A stretch of DNA of 64,000 nt, taken from the NCBI GenBank assembly GCA_016708435.1, contig JADJFV010000005.1, forward strand, positions 320,942 through 384,941, read 5' to 3'. Each line of letters opens with the position of its first letter. Within the stretch, counting starts at the first letter, position 1. Shown one piece after another: positions 63,524 to 64,000 of the stretch. The notes beneath the pieces were generated by a model. The model searched no databases. It had not been told where the DNA came from and saw only the letters and a list, made by a program, of their open reading frames with translations. Origin of the DNA: Leptospiraceae bacterium (lineage in GTDB: Bacteria > Spirochaetota > Leptospiria > Leptospirales > Leptospiraceae). Position numbers and translations under genes: made by a program.

Positions 63524-64000
63524 ATGCCAGAAAGAAAACTTTATTGGCGCATATGGAGAAACACTTTCAGTGAAAATTGCAAGGAACTAATACTATTAAA
63601 TAAGTCTGATATTTATATAATTGTTCCATGCAGAGATTGTAAAACGAGAAATAAAATCCTACTTTCTAGAATTACAATTAAGCAAACTATTTCTTGCGGC
63701 ACTTGTCAAAAACATTTTGATTCTGAAATAAAGGAATTTTTAGACTCAGAGAGTCAAGATTCTGAATTTACAAATAAAGAAGAATTCAATCGCAGAACAG
63801 AATTTTCAAATAAAAGTCAAAATGAAGATCTGGAAAAAATACTATCTAGTACAAAGCCTGGATTTATAATTACTCTGTTTATTCTGACTTTTGTTTTAGT
63901 CTATTTCAATCAACCGGCAAATGCTTTATGGTATAAATCAATATTAGTTTCCATTGGCTTTGCGTTGTTAAGTATTCCTATTGTAATAATTTTGGAATTA
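63524..64000 (+). CDS. Zinc-ribbon membrane protein, partial
   Basis: Opens at ATG 63524 and runs to the window edge without a stop (159 codons). The N-terminal part has two CXXC pairs (VPCRDCKTR and SCGTCQKHF), a likely zinc ribbon. A charged Ser/Glu/Asn linker follows, then a membrane segment (PGFIITLFILTFVLVYF) and the start of another (SILVSIGFALLSIPIVIIL). Function unknown. No clear ribosome-binding site. Confidence 0.6.
   Translation, partial: MPERKLYWRIWRNTFSENCKELILLNKSDIYIIVPCRDCKTRNKILLSRITIKQTISCGTCQKHFDSEIKEFLDSESQDSEFTNKEEFNRRTEFSNKSQNEDLEKILSSTKPGFIITLFILTFVLVYFNQPANALWYKSILVSIGFALLSIPIVIILEL

Overview
The window is AT-rich chromosomal DNA that looks like a spirochaete of the family Leptospiraceae (Leptospira or a close relative). 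The grounds are the large set of class III adenylate cyclases with varied sensor domains (four here), anti-sigma antagonists and HATPase-only proteins, lipoproteins with spirochaete-style lipoboxes, a 7TM-DISM cyclase, and the LytR-like / rsfS pair. Taxonomy is inferred from gene content; no rRNA gene is present.

Layout. 0-3 kb: RNase R, then a tandem array of three broken tRNA-Pro copies leading to one intact tRNA-Pro(GGG). 3-10 kb: an accessory zone of frameshifted genes (pentapeptide protein, Nudix hydrolase, caspase-like protein, two paralogous tail-collar proteins), with a RelE/ParE-type and a DUF433/DUF5615-type toxin-antitoxin module. 10-14 kb: three lipoprotein genes, two with dispersed repeats inside their signal-peptide coding region, then cyclase 1. 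14-20 kb: a DUF2804 gene with a nonsense codon, a STAS protein, a YheT-like hydrolase and a decayed lipoprotein. 19-25 kb: nadE, an SDR, murD, a STAS protein and trpC. 25-37 kb: cyclases 2 and 3, a TPR protein, hemerythrin, two overlapping alpha/beta hydrolases, a HATPase-like protein and a FabG-like SDR. 37-44 kb: the 7TM-DISM/GAF cyclase 4, an NHL-repeat lipoprotein, an SGNH-like protein, a c-type haem lipoprotein and a 21-bp tandem repeat. 44-50 kb: an MHYT hybrid kinase divergent from REC-HPt and REC-HD-GYP genes, a likely phosphorelay ending in c-di-GMP breakdown. 50-56 kb: LytR-like, rsfS and a suf Fe-S cluster (sufC, sufD, Rieske, sufS, sufU, sufT) without sufB. 56-64 kb: an EAL protein divergent from a HATPase-HDOD fusion, a GNAT acyltransferase, an M14-like peptidase, a ceramidase-like membrane protein, a poorly coding stretch and a partial zinc-ribbon membrane protein.

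Two themes cross the window. First, signalling is dense: cAMP, c-di-GMP, phosphorelay and partner-switching parts all occur. Second, several families of short dispersed palindromic repeats lie between genes and sometimes inside them. Many accessory genes are broken at homopolymer runs while nearly all housekeeping genes are intact; sufD is the exception. The sequence alone cannot say whether the breaks are real decay or base-calling error.
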